Under the pieces are notes generated by a model. It was not told the DNA's origin. It worked only from the letters and a program-made list of their open reading frames with translations, and did no database searches. DNA of 60,000 nucleotides from Antedon mediterranea (taxonomy: Eukaryota; Echinodermata; Crinoidea; Comatulida; Antedonidae), in the NCBI RefSeq assembly GCF_964355755.1, contig NC_092678.1, positions 12,374,922 through 12,434,921 of the forward strand. The letters are read 5' to 3'. This document shows positions 1 to 10,250 of this stretch, one piece after another (positions within the stretch are counted from its first letter, which is position 1; each line of letters opens with the position of its first letter). The position numbers were made by a program, and so were the translations under genes.

Positions 1-405
1 CTTATAACTTTTCCCTGGGCAGCGATATTTTTCGTACATAAGTTGAAGAACCCCTCATAAAAAAAATCACAAAATAAACATGCATAAATCATCAGTCACA
101 TGGTTAAGTGAGACCCGTGCCTAAATTTCCATAGGCTTTGGTCATGTGTCAGAGAACCATTCGGTACACACATTAGAGGGTGCGCGAGCGAAAGTTTTAG
201 GTCAATTCATGAACGGGCAGCAGGTAAAATTTGACGACAGGCCAAACACGTGATTTTCTAGGCTTATGATGTTTGTAGTTCATCATGTGTATGAATATTG
301 ATTTGTGGTGTAGGCCTACACATTGGGTTGACTGACGATCTCAAAACACACTTAATTTTCATCCAATTTGAAATGGCCAGTGTTCAAACAAAGTTCATAA
401 GTTAT
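1..405. other. No gene seen
   Basis: A+T-rich sequence with no convincing reading frame, repeat or RNA. It ends at the 9-bp direct repeat that flanks the fold-back element beginning at 415. Confidence 0.5.
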
Positions 406-424
406 TGGTAAGGTGCGAAAGCTC

Positions 425-1010
425 ATTAATGCCATTTTAAGTATATGTTTTTCGAACGTAATCCGTTCTAACGAATTAGTAATTCGTTTGAACGGATTAA
501 TAATCTGTTCAAACAAATTAGTAATCCGTTCAAACGAATTGCAACATATACAACAAGTGCCATTTAAAGTATATGTTGTAATTCGTTTGAACGGATTACT
601 AATCCGTTCAAACGAATTACTAATTTGTTTAAACGGATTACTAATTTGTTCAAACGGATTACTAATCCGTTCAAACGAATTACTAATTTGTTTAAACGGA
701 TTAATAATTCGTTCAAACGAATTACTAATTTGTTTAAAAAATACGTTCAAACGAATTAGTAATCCTTTTAAACGAATTAATAATTTGTTTAAACAAATTA
801 ATAATTTGTTTAAACGGATTACTAATCTGTTTGAACGAATTAGTAATTCGTTTGAACGAATTAGTAATCCGTTTAAACAAATTAGTAATTTGTTTAAACA
901 AATTGATAATTTGTTTAAACGGATTACTAATTCGTTAGAACGAATTACTAATTTGTTTGAACAAATTAGTAATCCGTTTAAACAAATTATTAATTTGTTT
1001 TAACAGATTA
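425..1010. repeat. Left arm satellite of fold-back element
   Basis: About 35-40 head-to-tail and inverted copies of a degenerate word, GAACGGATTA or GTTTAAACAAATTA, spaced 12-15 bp apart. The array is almost free of stop codons in several frames because its period stays near a multiple of three, which creates long spurious open frames rich in Asn, Ile, Phe and Arg. These are not taken as genes. Confidence 0.85.
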
Positions 1011-1095
1011 TTAATCTGTAATAATAACAAACAAACTTGACGGGTTGTTTGTTGGTATATATTTACTTCATTGTGTTGGTTCAGAGGATGTTTTT

Positions 1096-1692
1096 CTTTC
1101 GCACCTGCCTTGTATTTTGACTCCAAATTTGTTAACTAACTTTATCCTGAATACCTAATATCCTAATATAGGACTTATTAAGTACTTTAAAAAGGAGAAA
1201 CACATAAAAACAAATAAATAAATCCTTTAAATTGATGATTTTACATACGTGCTTCTTTGTATAGGCCTACTGTAACTCCTCCCCATGCTCAATATTTGTT
1301 GTTTCTATGGAGCGCCAAAAGAGCAACAATAATAGTACAAGTATAAAAACAGAAAGAAAACGAAACAAAAAACTTATTATCATGATTTTTAACTTAAAAT
1401 TTATTTTCGAGTAATTATTCCTTCGTACTGATTTTCACTAAAAAATGCGTTAAAATAGATTGACTCCACAGAGTTTTCAGCCCTCTATATAATTTTTGCT
1501 CTTTTGACGTTTCATAGAAACAAAACATGCGAAATTCGCAAACAGTATGTGTGCGAGAAAAACGTCTGTAAAATCATCAATTTAAAAATGTATTTGTTAC
1601 TTTTTATGTGATTCTTTTTCATTAAAGTGCTAATTTTAAGGTGTGGTATTCAGAATAAATGTTGGAGTTAAAATACAAGGCAGGTGCGAAAG
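1096..1692. mobile_element. Nested 0.6-kb palindromic element
   Basis: Seen: CTTTCGCACCTGCC at 1096-1109 is exactly inverted at 1679-1692. The inverted match continues inward through TTGTATTTTGACTCC, AATTGATGATTTTACA and TTTCTATG...CAAAAGAGCAA, with substitutions and small indels, almost to the centre near 1400. No coding potential. The terminal 11-mer also occurs at 411-421, at the edge of the enclosing fold-back element. Inferred: a MITE-like or fold-back insertion inside the larger one. No clean target duplication was found at its ends. Confidence 0.6.
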
Positions 1693-1700
1693 ATAAATAT

Positions 1701-1785
1701 TTGTAATCTTAGGTCTTGGGTCTTAGCTTTCGTGATATTAGGTCTTAGGGGGTCTTAGCTTTCGTGGTCTTAGGTTTCTAAACAA
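1701..1785. repeat. GGTCTTAG / CTTTCGTG short tandem repeat
   Basis: GGTCTTAG recurs four to five times, alternating with AGCTTTCGTG, in a short imperfect tandem array just after the nested palindrome. Confidence 0.6.
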
Positions 1786-2176
1786 GTTTGTTGCGTGAAA
1801 CTCGGCCACTTACAGTGAAACACCAAAACAATTAGGATATACATACAATAATAAAATTAAAGACTTCATATTGAAAATTCGTCCATTATTTTTTATTCAG
1901 ATAACAAACAAACATGCCAATCCACATAAACCTTTTTGTAATGCTTCGGCGGCATAGCTAGCGCGCGACCGATACACAATGCGCTAAACCATCGCTGTAC
2001 GCGCTACTGTGATGCGCGGTGTATGTTATTTCGAGAGGTACCATTTTGACAATCGTTCGTAACCAGATTAGTTACTTTCAAAAAGTAAAATATTCACGGT
2101 CCAGACCGAATATAGTGTCCATATTTATAGTATATCCCAATAATTAACCTATCTACCGGATTTCGTAAAAAAACGC

Positions 2177-2250
2177 GAAAAACGAAGATCTTCGTGTTTG
2201 GCAGTCAAGCGTTGTGTTTCCAAAAACGAAGATCTTCATGTTTGGCCGGC
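2177..2250. repeat. Two 45-bp tandem copies
   Basis: The string AAAAACGAAGATCTTC followed by GTGTTTGGC or ATGTTTGGC occurs twice about 45 bp apart. Each copy contains the palindrome GAAGATCTTC. It lies directly before the right satellite arm. Confidence 0.7.
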
Positions 2251-2261
2251 AGCCAAAGTGT

Positions 2262-2603
2262 TAAACAAATTATTAATTCGTTTAAACGGATTACTAATTC
2301 ATTTGAACGAATTAGTAATTCGTTTGAACGGATTAATAATCCGTTTAAACAAATTAGTAATTCGTTTGAACGAATTAGTAATCCGTTTAAACAAATTAGT
2401 AATTTGTTTGAACGGATTAGTAATCCGTTCAAACGAATTACAACATATACTTTCAATGGCACATGTTGTATATGTTGCAATTCGTTTGAACGGATTACTA
2501 ATTCGTTTGAACAGATTATTAATCCGTTCAAACGAATTACTAATTCGTTAGAACGGATTACGTTCGAAAAACATATACTTAAAATGGCATTAATGGGCTT
2601 TCG
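2262..2603. repeat. Right arm satellite of fold-back element
   Basis: About 340 bp of the same 12-15 bp word family as the left arm. It matches the first third of the left arm in inverse orientation, including the central block with AAGTATATG. It ends at the inverted terminal sequence before the 9-bp direct repeat. Confidence 0.8.
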
Positions 2604-2656
2604 TAGTAAGGTATATCAAGGAAAAAAAATATCCGTGGGGAGGCCTACTTCACCCC

Positions 2657-2869
2657 TGTAAGTTCTTGCTGATAAAATATATTAGCCGTACGACGTTATA
2701 ACCGATGATTGTATTTTATTAGTTACTCGTTTACAATGAATCCGCATGAGGAGAGAGAGAGCATGGTCATATAGGGGTATTCATTAGGGGTTGCTCGTAT
2801 TGATTAAACTATAGAGGGCTCACTACTATAATTAGGTAGATCAGATATGAGATGCTATATAGTTCTACA
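2657..2869 (-). mobile_element. LTR of a Ty3/gypsy-like element (3' LTR)
   Basis: Seen on the minus strand: a 213-bp segment beginning TGTAGAACTATATAG and ending AAGAACTTACA, preceded by the purine run ACAAAGAGAGA (a polypurine-tract candidate). It contains an AATAAAA polyadenylation-like signal. A fragment resembling the C-terminus of a gypsy polyprotein lies just upstream (2988-3218). Known: LTRs begin TG, end CA and are primed from a purine tract. No second LTR is present, so the assignment rests on this ordered context only. Confidence 0.45.
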
Positions 2870-2880
2870 TCTCTCTTTGT
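2870..2880 (-). other. Polypurine tract candidate
   Basis: Minus-strand ACAAAGAGAGA abuts the TG start of the proposed LTR. It would prime plus-strand DNA synthesis in an intact element. Confidence 0.4.
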
Positions 2881-2987
2881 TAGTTATGAGTTGTATATTT
2901 ATGATTATATAGAGTTCTTTTGTAAACAGTCAATTAAGATAATCAAAAGTTCAATTTAATATTGGTTCAACAGCTTAACTTCAATAA

Positions 2988-3218
2988 TCAGAGTTCACGA
3001 ATCATAACGGGGATTTGGACGTACCACTCTTCCATATCGCGTGGTCGGCCGTGGTTGGTGTACTTAGGCGTGTGTGATAGTTGTGTGTCGCTGTTGTTGT
3101 TTTCCGTGAATACCGGGTCAGGTTCGGATACCGGGATGATGTGTCTGCGATTTCTGCGTAACTTTGTACCCTTGATACTTACAATGTATGATCGTGAATT
3201 GGTTAAAAATATATTCAA
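2988..3218 (-). pseudogene. C-terminal fragment of gypsy-like pol (integrase tail)
   Basis: A 76-codon minus-strand frame contains RSYIVSIKGTKLRRNRRHI followed by a Pro-rich polar tail. Known: Ty3/gypsy integrase tails commonly carry an SYxV...G...RRNRRHL-type block followed by a charged, Pro-rich end. Seen downstream: a short non-coding stretch, a purine tract and a TG...CA segment, the order expected at the 3' end of such an element. Upstream the frame dissolves and a perfect hairpin (3271-3322) is present, so nearly all of gag-pol is missing. It is short enough that a chance match cannot be excluded; the opposite strand has a longer but less protein-like frame. Confidence 0.45.
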
Positions 3219-3270
3219 TTCACAATCGTTAATGTGTCTATATTTTGTCTGTGCCTCTTATCCCCTCTCA

Positions 3271-3322
3271 AAAATAGGTTAGAATGTATGTAGTTTTAAC
3301 TACATACATTCTAACCTATTTT
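3271..3322. repeat. Perfect 25-bp-arm hairpin
   Basis: Positions 3271-3295 are exactly complementary to 3298-3322, with a 2-base loop (TT). The arm core is AGGTTAGAATGTATGTAGTT. No mismatch in 25 bp, followed by a T run. Confidence 0.95.
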
Positions 3323-3450
3323 TTTTTTAAATTGTTTGCCTGTACTGACGTATCATCGAAGACTGTAGAAACGATCAGTTATTGTTTCTTCACTCGCGTT
3401 TCTTCAATTCTTTAATTGATGTACGAGCTGTAATATATGCATTGGAAATT

Positions 3451-3607
3451 AAACTAAGATATCTCTATTAAAAACTAAGATATCTTATTTTCAAATAGAG
3501 ATGTCTTCCTTTTTAATAGAGATATCTTAGTTTCAAATAGAGATGTCTATGTTAATATAGATATCTCTTTTAATAGAGATATATTACTTTTAAACTAAGC
3601 TATCTTT
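3451..3607. repeat. AGATATCT-rich inverted/tandem array
   Basis: AACTAAGATATCT, AATAGAGATGTCT and AATAGAGATATCT recur about nine times in both orientations. Each carries GATATC or a one-base variant, so the segment can pair with itself in many registers. Confidence 0.75.
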
Positions 3608-4142
3608 ATTTTCTAATAAATGACAGCTTGGCGCAACATAATATACCCCAAAGGCAAAACTATTGTCAGTTTATTTCTGTTGTGATTAGGTGTTTTAAAA
3701 TGTTATGTATGCTGAGGCTGAGGCATTTGTCAATGATAAATCCAATCAGTTGAGACTTGAAATATCTAATGATATGTATTTTAGTTGTGAGGATGTACAA
3801 ATGCACATTAATTCCCATATTTCTTTCCGTACCCAACTGTATTTTACCCGGTTATTTTGGTTAGGATTTATAAATATTATATGCATGTTTGGCGAGTGAA
3901 TTAGGATCTGTAATCCAATGTGTAAATATTTATTTTCCAAATGTGTGTTTTTTGTTATTTTACATACTCTGTATTTGTTTATATTCAACTACATACTGTA
4001 CATTATATCGTGTCTGTATATGTGCGGAGTGCTTTAATTGCGTTTTTTACAATAAGTTATGTACGTCGAAGCTTCATATATTCGATAACCATACGTGGGC
4101 ACGTACTAGAGCGTACCGTAGAGTTGCAAATAATTTATTTGA
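3608..4142. other. No convincing gene
   Basis: Only short A+T-rich frames lacking recognisable domains or splice context. Nothing assignable. Confidence 0.4.
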
Positions 4143-4632
4143 GGGTTATCTATTAAACTACTTTTTATTATCTTATCTAAGAAATCATGGGGACGACCAA
4201 CATATTTTGCCACGTAGTTTGTGCCAGAATTTATATAGATCAAATACCCATACGTTTAAAAAAAAGTTGTAGCAGTTAAACGTTTTGTAAAAACAAATTG
4301 GCAAAACTAGCATGTCCTAATAAAAAAATTAAATTGGCCATGAAATACGCCAGGACGCCGCGCCGTTACATGTCGTGTACTTGTCGGGTTATCTATTAAA
4401 CTACCTTTTATTATCGTATCTAAGAAACCATGTGGACGACCAACATATTTTGCCTTGTAGTTTTGTGCCAGAATTTAGATAGATCAAATATTTATACGTT
4501 TAAAACAAAAGTCGTAGCGGTTAAAAGTTTCGTAAAATCAAATTGGCAAAACTAGCATGTCTTAAAAAAGAAAAATTAAATTGGGCATGAAATACGCCAG
4601 GACGCCGCGCCGTTAACTCTCGTGGGCTTGTC
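4143..4632. repeat. 243-bp tandem duplication
   Basis: Unit 1 (4143-4385) and unit 2 (4386-about 4632) both begin GGGTTATCTATTAAACTAC. They share GGACGACCAACATATTTTGC, GGCAAAACTAGCATGTC and GCCAGGACGCCGCGCCGTTA, with scattered substitutions and small indels. The units are too diverged to be a sequencing artefact. Confidence 0.9.
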
Positions 4633-4666
4633 AGATAATACTAAACATCTACTTAAAAAGTCTTAC

Positions 4667-5059
4667 CGTAGTTGATTATTTGTGAGAAATTCTGAGATAT
4701 TCGATTATCATCGTCTGACATCTGATGGAATTTGGTAGAAAAGACGAATGACGACGGCAACGGCGTGCTTTTCGCTACATTATCATTGGTACAAACTATA
4801 CTTGTTGGTTTTAACGATAAGTGTTTACTTTCTGTTCCTGCTGACGTAACTCCGTTGTTTGTTTCACTACCTTTGTCGTCTTTGTGGGCATTATTCATAA
4901 TATCGGCAATAAAATGACGGGTTCGATAATTACCCTTGTTGTTGTAGCAATGAGGGTGCCATGTGCCGATGGCTTCTAAGAAAGGATAGGTTGATATTGT
5001 TGATTGCATAGTCAAATAAATAATTTTCTTACTCTGTCGATCTTTTGATGGCCTGAAGT
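4667..5059 (-). CDS. Candidate internal exon, unknown protein
   Basis: A 393-bp (131-codon) open segment within a 143-codon minus-strand frame. On the minus strand it is preceded by a pyrimidine-rich stretch ending TTTATTCCAG (acceptor at 5060-5061) and followed by ACG|GTAAGA (donor at 4665-4666). Both boundaries fall after the first base of a codon, so the exon is phase-symmetrical and could be included or skipped without shifting the frame. The peptide is hydrophilic, with mixed composition (Ser, Thr, Asn, Lys, Asp), five Cys/Trp residues near its first third, and no low-complexity bias, unlike other frames here. I recognise no domain. No neighbouring exon could be matched, so it may be a chance frame or belong to a gene extending beyond the visible signals. 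Confidence 0.35.
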
Positions 5060-5222
5060 CTGGAATAAAGGTAAAATTAAACAATAAACAGAAACGTTAA
5101 AGGCATTTTTAATTACAAAGCAATTAAAAAAATAATATGAAAATTGCTACTGTTACTATCAGCAATTATAATTTAAAAAAAACTGCTATCGCACTCAATA
5201 CAAAACTAATACCAAATATATT

Positions 5223-5514
5223 GTGATTTAATTGGATAAAGTCAAATTAGACTAAGCTAACAAGTAGCTAGAACATGAATCTGATGTTAAATACTAAAAT
5301 GTATGTTTTTATGTTAAATATAAATATTCTCCATGGGATACTCAGGTAGCGAGCTTGTCAAAAAGTGAATTGTACGACATCATCCAAAGGTGATAAAACC
5401 GAGCAGGAAAGAAGCGTGGAAATGGACTTAAAGCAGGACGTTAAATCGTAGTATAAATATAGATAATTATTATAATTTGTCCTGTGCTAATCTAACTTTA
5501 TCCAATTAAATCAC
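5223..5514. mobile_element. Small inverted-repeat (MITE-like) element
   Basis: GTGATTTAATTGGATAAAGT at 5223-5242 is inverted at 5495-5514, and the pairing extends a few bases further with mismatches (AATTAG / CTAATC). The enclosed 290 bp is non-coding. No clear target duplication. Confidence 0.5.
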
Positions 5515-5718
5515 TCCTGTACAATTCAACATTCCTTCAGATGTATACAAGCTGTGTCTAACTAAGCTATTGATAGAATTTACATAATCGTTATCACTTT
5601 GTGTTGAAAGAAATCAAATTCAATGAATCTGTATTTAATGAATTCATAATTTATTACATGAAAACAATGTAGAAAGGCAGAGTGGCTAGCGATAAAACAA
5701 ATAGTGCTAGGCAAGATT

Positions 5719-6500
5719 TAAGCACAAATTATGCTAGACGGTGCTAAACACCAATTTTCAGCAGAATACTATTTTTTAACCCAAAGTTTTGAAAACGTGG
5801 TGCATGTTGGCAAATATCCATGACAATTAGCTTTACAAATTTAAGCAAATTAATGCTAGATGTTCTACAATTATATCTAGTAATGGTAGATACTAGATGT
5901 GTCGAAAGTAAGGTATTACAATGGAGAGTACAAGAAAAACATAATTGAAAAGATAAACAAATCTTAGAAACAACCCATTCAGGTTGTCTATTGCATATTA
6001 TAAACTTGTTTTTAATAGACAAACAATTCAATGTTGTAAAGAAAAAGAAAGATGAAGTGAATTAGTAACTACAACCTTAAGAGCGTTTAGACGACAGATT
6101 ATTTGCCCTTTTGTTTATAGAAAGAAAACAGTAATCATCAATCATCTATTTTATACTTATTATAATAAATGTGTGCTTTATCCAATAATCTACTATGATT
6201 CAGTCATACTTACCGAAAAGCACAAAATCTACCGTTGTATTAACAATGCGTATCCTTACACTACAACAAGTGTCCAAATTATCAAGAAACTAGGCCTATA
6301 TACCTATGTAGATACCAGCATGTATATGTCTTTGGATTTATAATACATATAAATGATTTTATTCCTTTTAGGAACCATATGCAGTGACAACTAACAACAG
6401 GATGAAAATGATTGTTATGTATTGTCTCCACCAATTGTGCAAACCCTACTCCTTTTATTTGCATATATGAGTAACAAATGAAATTCTAGAAAAATGAGAA
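5719..6500 (+). repeat. Dispersed repeat R1, copy a
   Basis: Diverged paralogue of 19770-20441 in the same orientation. Shared stretches include AGCACAAATTAT, ACCTATGTAGATACCAG, TTGGATTTATAATA, AACCATATGCAGTGA and GAGTAACAAATGAA. Copy a continues uninterrupted past 6500 (AATGAGAA|TATGTA), where copy b is cut by a Helitron. No coding potential was found. Confidence 0.7.
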
Positions 6501-7291
6501 TATGTAAAATTAGAGGAACGTAATACTGTAGTAGAAATAGGCAGACTTAAAACAAATTACAATTTTTAGGCGCATGATTTTAAAAGGAAGTTAGTACAAA
6601 AGGTATGAAGAACACCAAGGGCAAAGTTATTTATGTGCTGTGCAAGACGGATGCGCAATGCGAACAAATCTTGAATTGTATACATGTGAAAATACCTTTG
6701 TTGTTATTCGTTTAGAGTAAACACTTATTCAATTTTAACAATTGTTGTTATTGAAGTGTGTTGTGATGCCCTTTTTGTTGTTTTTGCATTTGGAAATATT
6801 TTGAAAAAAAAAAATGTATAACACTACGTATTCACTCATGAGAAGCAAACGTTTGTTTCATGAGGGCCCCAACAGCTAGTACATTATACATTAAAAATAA
6901 GATAATAAAAAATTATGCCTAAGCATAAAAAGGTACAGTTTAGGATATTTCGATGGATAAAAAGTAACGTTTTACAGATTTTTAAAAAGTACCTACATAC
7001 AAAAAGAATCGGTAGAACTGTACACCCGGCTATTGAAACAACATTGGTTTCTAGTTAATCTTGCAAAAGAACACTTAACGCCTCGTTCTCAAACTATAAA
7101 TGCTTAGATTATATTTGTTCTTACATAAAACAAACTCTATACCACAAACTCACAATGCAAGTACACTCATTCTAGTCACTGTGCTACTAGCAAAATATCA
7201 TTCTCCAATTCCTTCTGGGCTTTGTTTTATAACAGTACTGTTAAATTGTGGTCAATCGTAGTAAATTCACCAGCTCACCTTACTCAAGAAT
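6501..7291. other. No gene seen
   Basis: Non-coding A+T-rich sequence between repeat R1 and the inverted-repeat element at 7292. No repeat or RNA recognised. Confidence 0.4.
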
Positions 7292-8106
7292 GGGTCATTC
7301 TATGTCAAATCACCCAATGGGTTAAACCCTACTTTCTTCAAATTTGCTCAAATTTAGTTTTTAGTCGCGCGGACGCGACTCTATAGTTCACTATGTTGGT
7401 CGGTCGGTTGATCTGTCGGTCTGTCGGTCTGTCTGTCGGTCCGGTATCATTATGCGTTTTATCGCTTTCTGACCTTATCTTGATATCAGTTTAATCTAGC
7501 TAAGTCAATTTTTCACAGTATATTCCTTATGGCCAGGAATCGATGTGGTTATGTTTTCACGGTGCGCAATAAAAAATTACGCGGTCTACGCACGATTTAA
7601 CGAAATCACGTTTTTAATCATATCTTCACAACCATGAATCACAATTAAATAAAATTTGGTACTCATAAATTTCAGGGCATAAATCATCATTTTGCAATAC
7701 AATTACCTGCGTAGATAATTTTCACAACATTTCATCTAAAAACAATTTGTACCACAAGGTCAAATCCTATGTCAAATGGAATAGAATAAGTTATACATCT
7801 TTTAAAAATAGTTCTATCTCAAAAGTAAATAGAATATTTGGATAGCTTTAACAATTAGCTTTCCAAAGATACCTGGCACAACAAAATCGGTCCACACATT
7901 ACGGAGATACGATCATTTAAATATAGCCTGCCGCGTCGCGAAGAAACGACGGCACGTAGCGCGCGAACCGTTGGTCGTATGGCGCTCAAATTAAAAATTT
8001 CGGGTTTTTTGGCTAAAAATAACCCCAAAAAACTAATTTGAGCAAATTTGAAGAAAGTAGGGTTTAAAATGTCATTTTTTTTGGGTGATTTGGTATGGAA
8101 TGACCC
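7292..8106. mobile_element. Inverted-repeat DNA element, 815 bp, GAAT flanks
   Basis: Ends match as inverted repeats over about 80 bp: GGGTCATTCTATGTCAAATC at the left, and GGGTCATTCCATACCAAATC read inward from the right, then TAAACCCTACTTTCTTC in both. Flanking GAAT (7288-7291 and 8107-8110) is a 4-bp target-duplication candidate. The interior holds a GTCGCG...CGCGAC hairpin followed by GGTCGGTC/GGTCTGTC repeats (7360-7442), and a 210-bp module (about 7470-7690) that recurs on the opposite strand in each of the three tandem units at 41.5-45.7 kb. No transposase frame; non-autonomous. Confidence 0.75.
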
Positions 8107-8500
8107 GAATGCATGAAAGGAAGAATTTAGGTACTAGCCTCTTATTAAAATAATTCACATTTAAGTTGTATAATTTACGGTAGGCAAACCGTAAAATCAC
8201 ATGCATATATTTATATGTTATCTGGTACCCGATGAGTAAAAAAAAAATATTATAGTTTAAGTTATATTAAGATGTGTTATTGTATGTGTATCTTTCTAGC
8301 CATATTGTAACACGGGCCATTATAGTACGTTATCATTGCTGGCTACTCATGTAGGTCTAACTTTCATTAAACACTTGATATGTTCGTTTAAATTAATGAG
8401 GTAATTTTTATTGCTCCAATTCAGATTTATCATCTAAGTTAAATTCTACAATCAATAAGTAGATATGCTCACAAACACGAATTCACACCCGTTGGTCTCA
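8107..8500. other. No gene seen
   Basis: A+T-rich non-coding stretch between the inverted-repeat element and the LINE relic. Confidence 0.4.
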
Positions 8501-8582
8501 TTTCACGGGTGTCCACCTGCCGGACTTATTCCCATGTGTCTCAGGTTTAAATAATCGACTTGTATATCGCCTACAACCGGAC

Positions 8583-9680
8583 TCATTCCCGGGTGTGCAC
8601 TCGCCGGATTCCAACTTCCTTTTTCAATTTCTAATTCTAATATTCCTAGTCTCATCTTAGTAATACTTTGTCTATGTTTGTAATGTGTTACTTTAATTAG
8701 ATATTTTTCAATTCCAAAATTATATTTAATGTATGTGTAATATCGGAGCTTAGAGTGGAACTTCATAGAATTTCTGTCGTTCAATGTAAGCCTTTGTTTA
8801 AAACTTGAAATAAAAGTATATATATTATTGACCTGTTGTGAGTACCATATGTTACCAAATCCATTTATGCATAGTATTTGTTTTACGTCATTGACCCAAC
8901 ATTGCTTATTTCTTTGAGCTTTTCTATTATTGAAAATCATAACATTGTTTAATAAATTTGTCATTATCCATTTTGATTACTCGTATCCAGTAACGAATTA
9001 TATTAATGATAATTTGAATTTGAATAGTAAATCTTCCACATTCTCCTCTCACTGCAACACTTGGTGTAGAAGTACCTATTCCTAGAATGTATTTACAGAA
9101 TCTTAAATGAACTTTCTCTAATACTGAAATATCATTTAAACCCCATATTTCACTATCATAAAGTAAGATTGGCATAAACATCAAATATATGGTTCCATAT
9201 ATTAACTTGGAGGTTACCAAAACGCCTATGGTTCAATCCATTGAATGTAAACAAAGCCTGATTAGCTTGTTGACAATTGTGTTCTTTGGCTTTATTCCAA
9301 TTACCATTTAAGTTGAAAACAACTCCTAAATATTTAAAAGATTTGACAATGTCAACTTTCCATTGTATTTTCATTTTTAAAATTGATTAAGATTACCACC
9401 ATTCTTAAACACTACAATATTACTATTACGTTAACATTGACAGTTACATTCCAACTTATACCATAGGAGATAACTTGTTTAAAAAATACTGTAGACCATA
9501 AACGGTATCACCAAATAATATAAGGTCATCTGCATAGAGTAGATGATTAATTTTTAGATTTCCTATTTGTGGATTCTATGCTCGTCACCTTCCTCATTTA
9601 AAGTTTCACTTAAATCATTTATAAGAATATTAAATAAAAAAGACGAGAGTGGCGAACGTACCTGTGATACGTACATTACT
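8583..9680 (-). pseudogene. Non-LTR retrotransposon RT/C-terminal relic
   Basis: Reading the minus strand from 9680, frames contain the reverse-transcriptase block NHLLYADDLILFGDTVYGLQ (about 9490-9550; YADD catalytic motif). It is preceded by a degraded LFxxLINDLSETLNEEGD-like stretch, then KSFKYLGVVFNLNGNWNKA, LLYDSEIWG, a VHLRFCKYILG-type stretch and SKLRYYTYIKYNFGI...MRLGILELEIEKG. This is the usual order from RT palm through the thumb/C-terminal region of a LINE ORF2. At least three frameshifts break it, and everything upstream of the palm is lost near 9680. The C-terminal part is clearly homologous to 59553-60000. After the LEIEKGSWN block the sequence changes to G+C-richer repeats of CCGGACTCATTCCC type (8510-8600). 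Dead copy. Confidence 0.85.
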
Positions 9681-9756
9681 TGGAAAACAATCCCAATTCA
9701 GACTAGAAATGGGCTAGCCAAAACAATATTTTTGGCCGGTTCTTATGTGTTAATTT

Positions 9757-10250
9757 TGTAAAATAAATATAATTATAATATAACATATAAACATACAACG
9801 GAATAACAATTAATTTATATAAATGATAAAAAAAAACTGACTGACTAAGTATTTTGATAATGTTTTTCAAAAAAGTATTTTTTTTTAAACTTTGTTTCTA
9901 TATAGGGGACAACTTGATATAATTTGAAAGACTTTTTTAACTGGTTTAATACCGTTAACAACGAATATTTGGTTATGCGAAGAGTTTAGGTTGAGTTAAG
10001 GAGGGCAGTGTTATATAAATGTTTTTCCAAAATTATATTTTAAATTTCAAGAACAATTTGATGGAATGTTATAATGTGTATAATCGTAAAACAAAAATTC
10101 AATGCTGGAGTGTGTTGAATATTTAGATCAGAAAATTAGCAATTGTGGGGGCTAAACGATGAGCACAAGAGATAAGGCGAATAGGTCTCTAGGTCTCTTT
10201 GAAGAAGATATATTTGCCAATATTTGAAGGGTAGTTATTAGCCCATACAT
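9757..10250 (+). repeat. Dispersed repeat R3, copy a
   Basis: Same-strand paralogue of 23060-23560. Shared words include TAGGGGACAAC, AATTTCAAGAACAATTTGA, CAATGCTGGAGTGTGT and TAAACGATGAGCACAAG. Non-coding; the family is unknown. Confidence 0.75.

Larger units (their letters stand above)
415..2603. mobile_element. Fold-back element with satellite-built inverted arms
   Basis: Seen: the left end GCGAAAGCTCATTAATGCC is repeated in inverse orientation at the right end (about 2583-2603) with one mismatch. Both arms then share inverted matches including the block holding ACATATACAACA and its complement. Inside the arms are many diverged, alternately oriented copies of a 12-15 bp word around GAACGGATTACTAAT. 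Flanks are TGGTAAGGT (406-414) and TAGTAAGGT (2604-2612), a 9-bp direct repeat with one mismatch, as expected of a target-site duplication. Known: Drosophila FB and sea-urchin TU elements have long inverted arms built of short subrepeats. Inferred: a non-coding fold-back element of that kind. The left arm is longer than the right, and the middle carries another palindrome (1096-1692). Confidence 0.7.

Noticed and set aside
352-1003. Long Asn/Ile/Phe-rich open frames on both strands
   Set aside because: They are the translation of the 12-15 bp fold-back arm satellite, open in several frames at once. The same applies to 2194-2661.
1945-2030. Possible tRNA-like sequence around GATGGTTTAGCGC on the minus strand
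   Set aside because: An A-box-like word is present, but no acceptor stem, T arm or B box could be paired.
2962-3282. 106-codon plus-strand frame
   Set aside because: Antisense to the more protein-like gypsy integrase-tail frame, and without recognisable motifs.
3889-4272. 127-codon frame rich in Cys, Tyr and Leu
   Set aside because: A+T-driven composition with no domain. It overlaps the tandem duplication and has no splice context.
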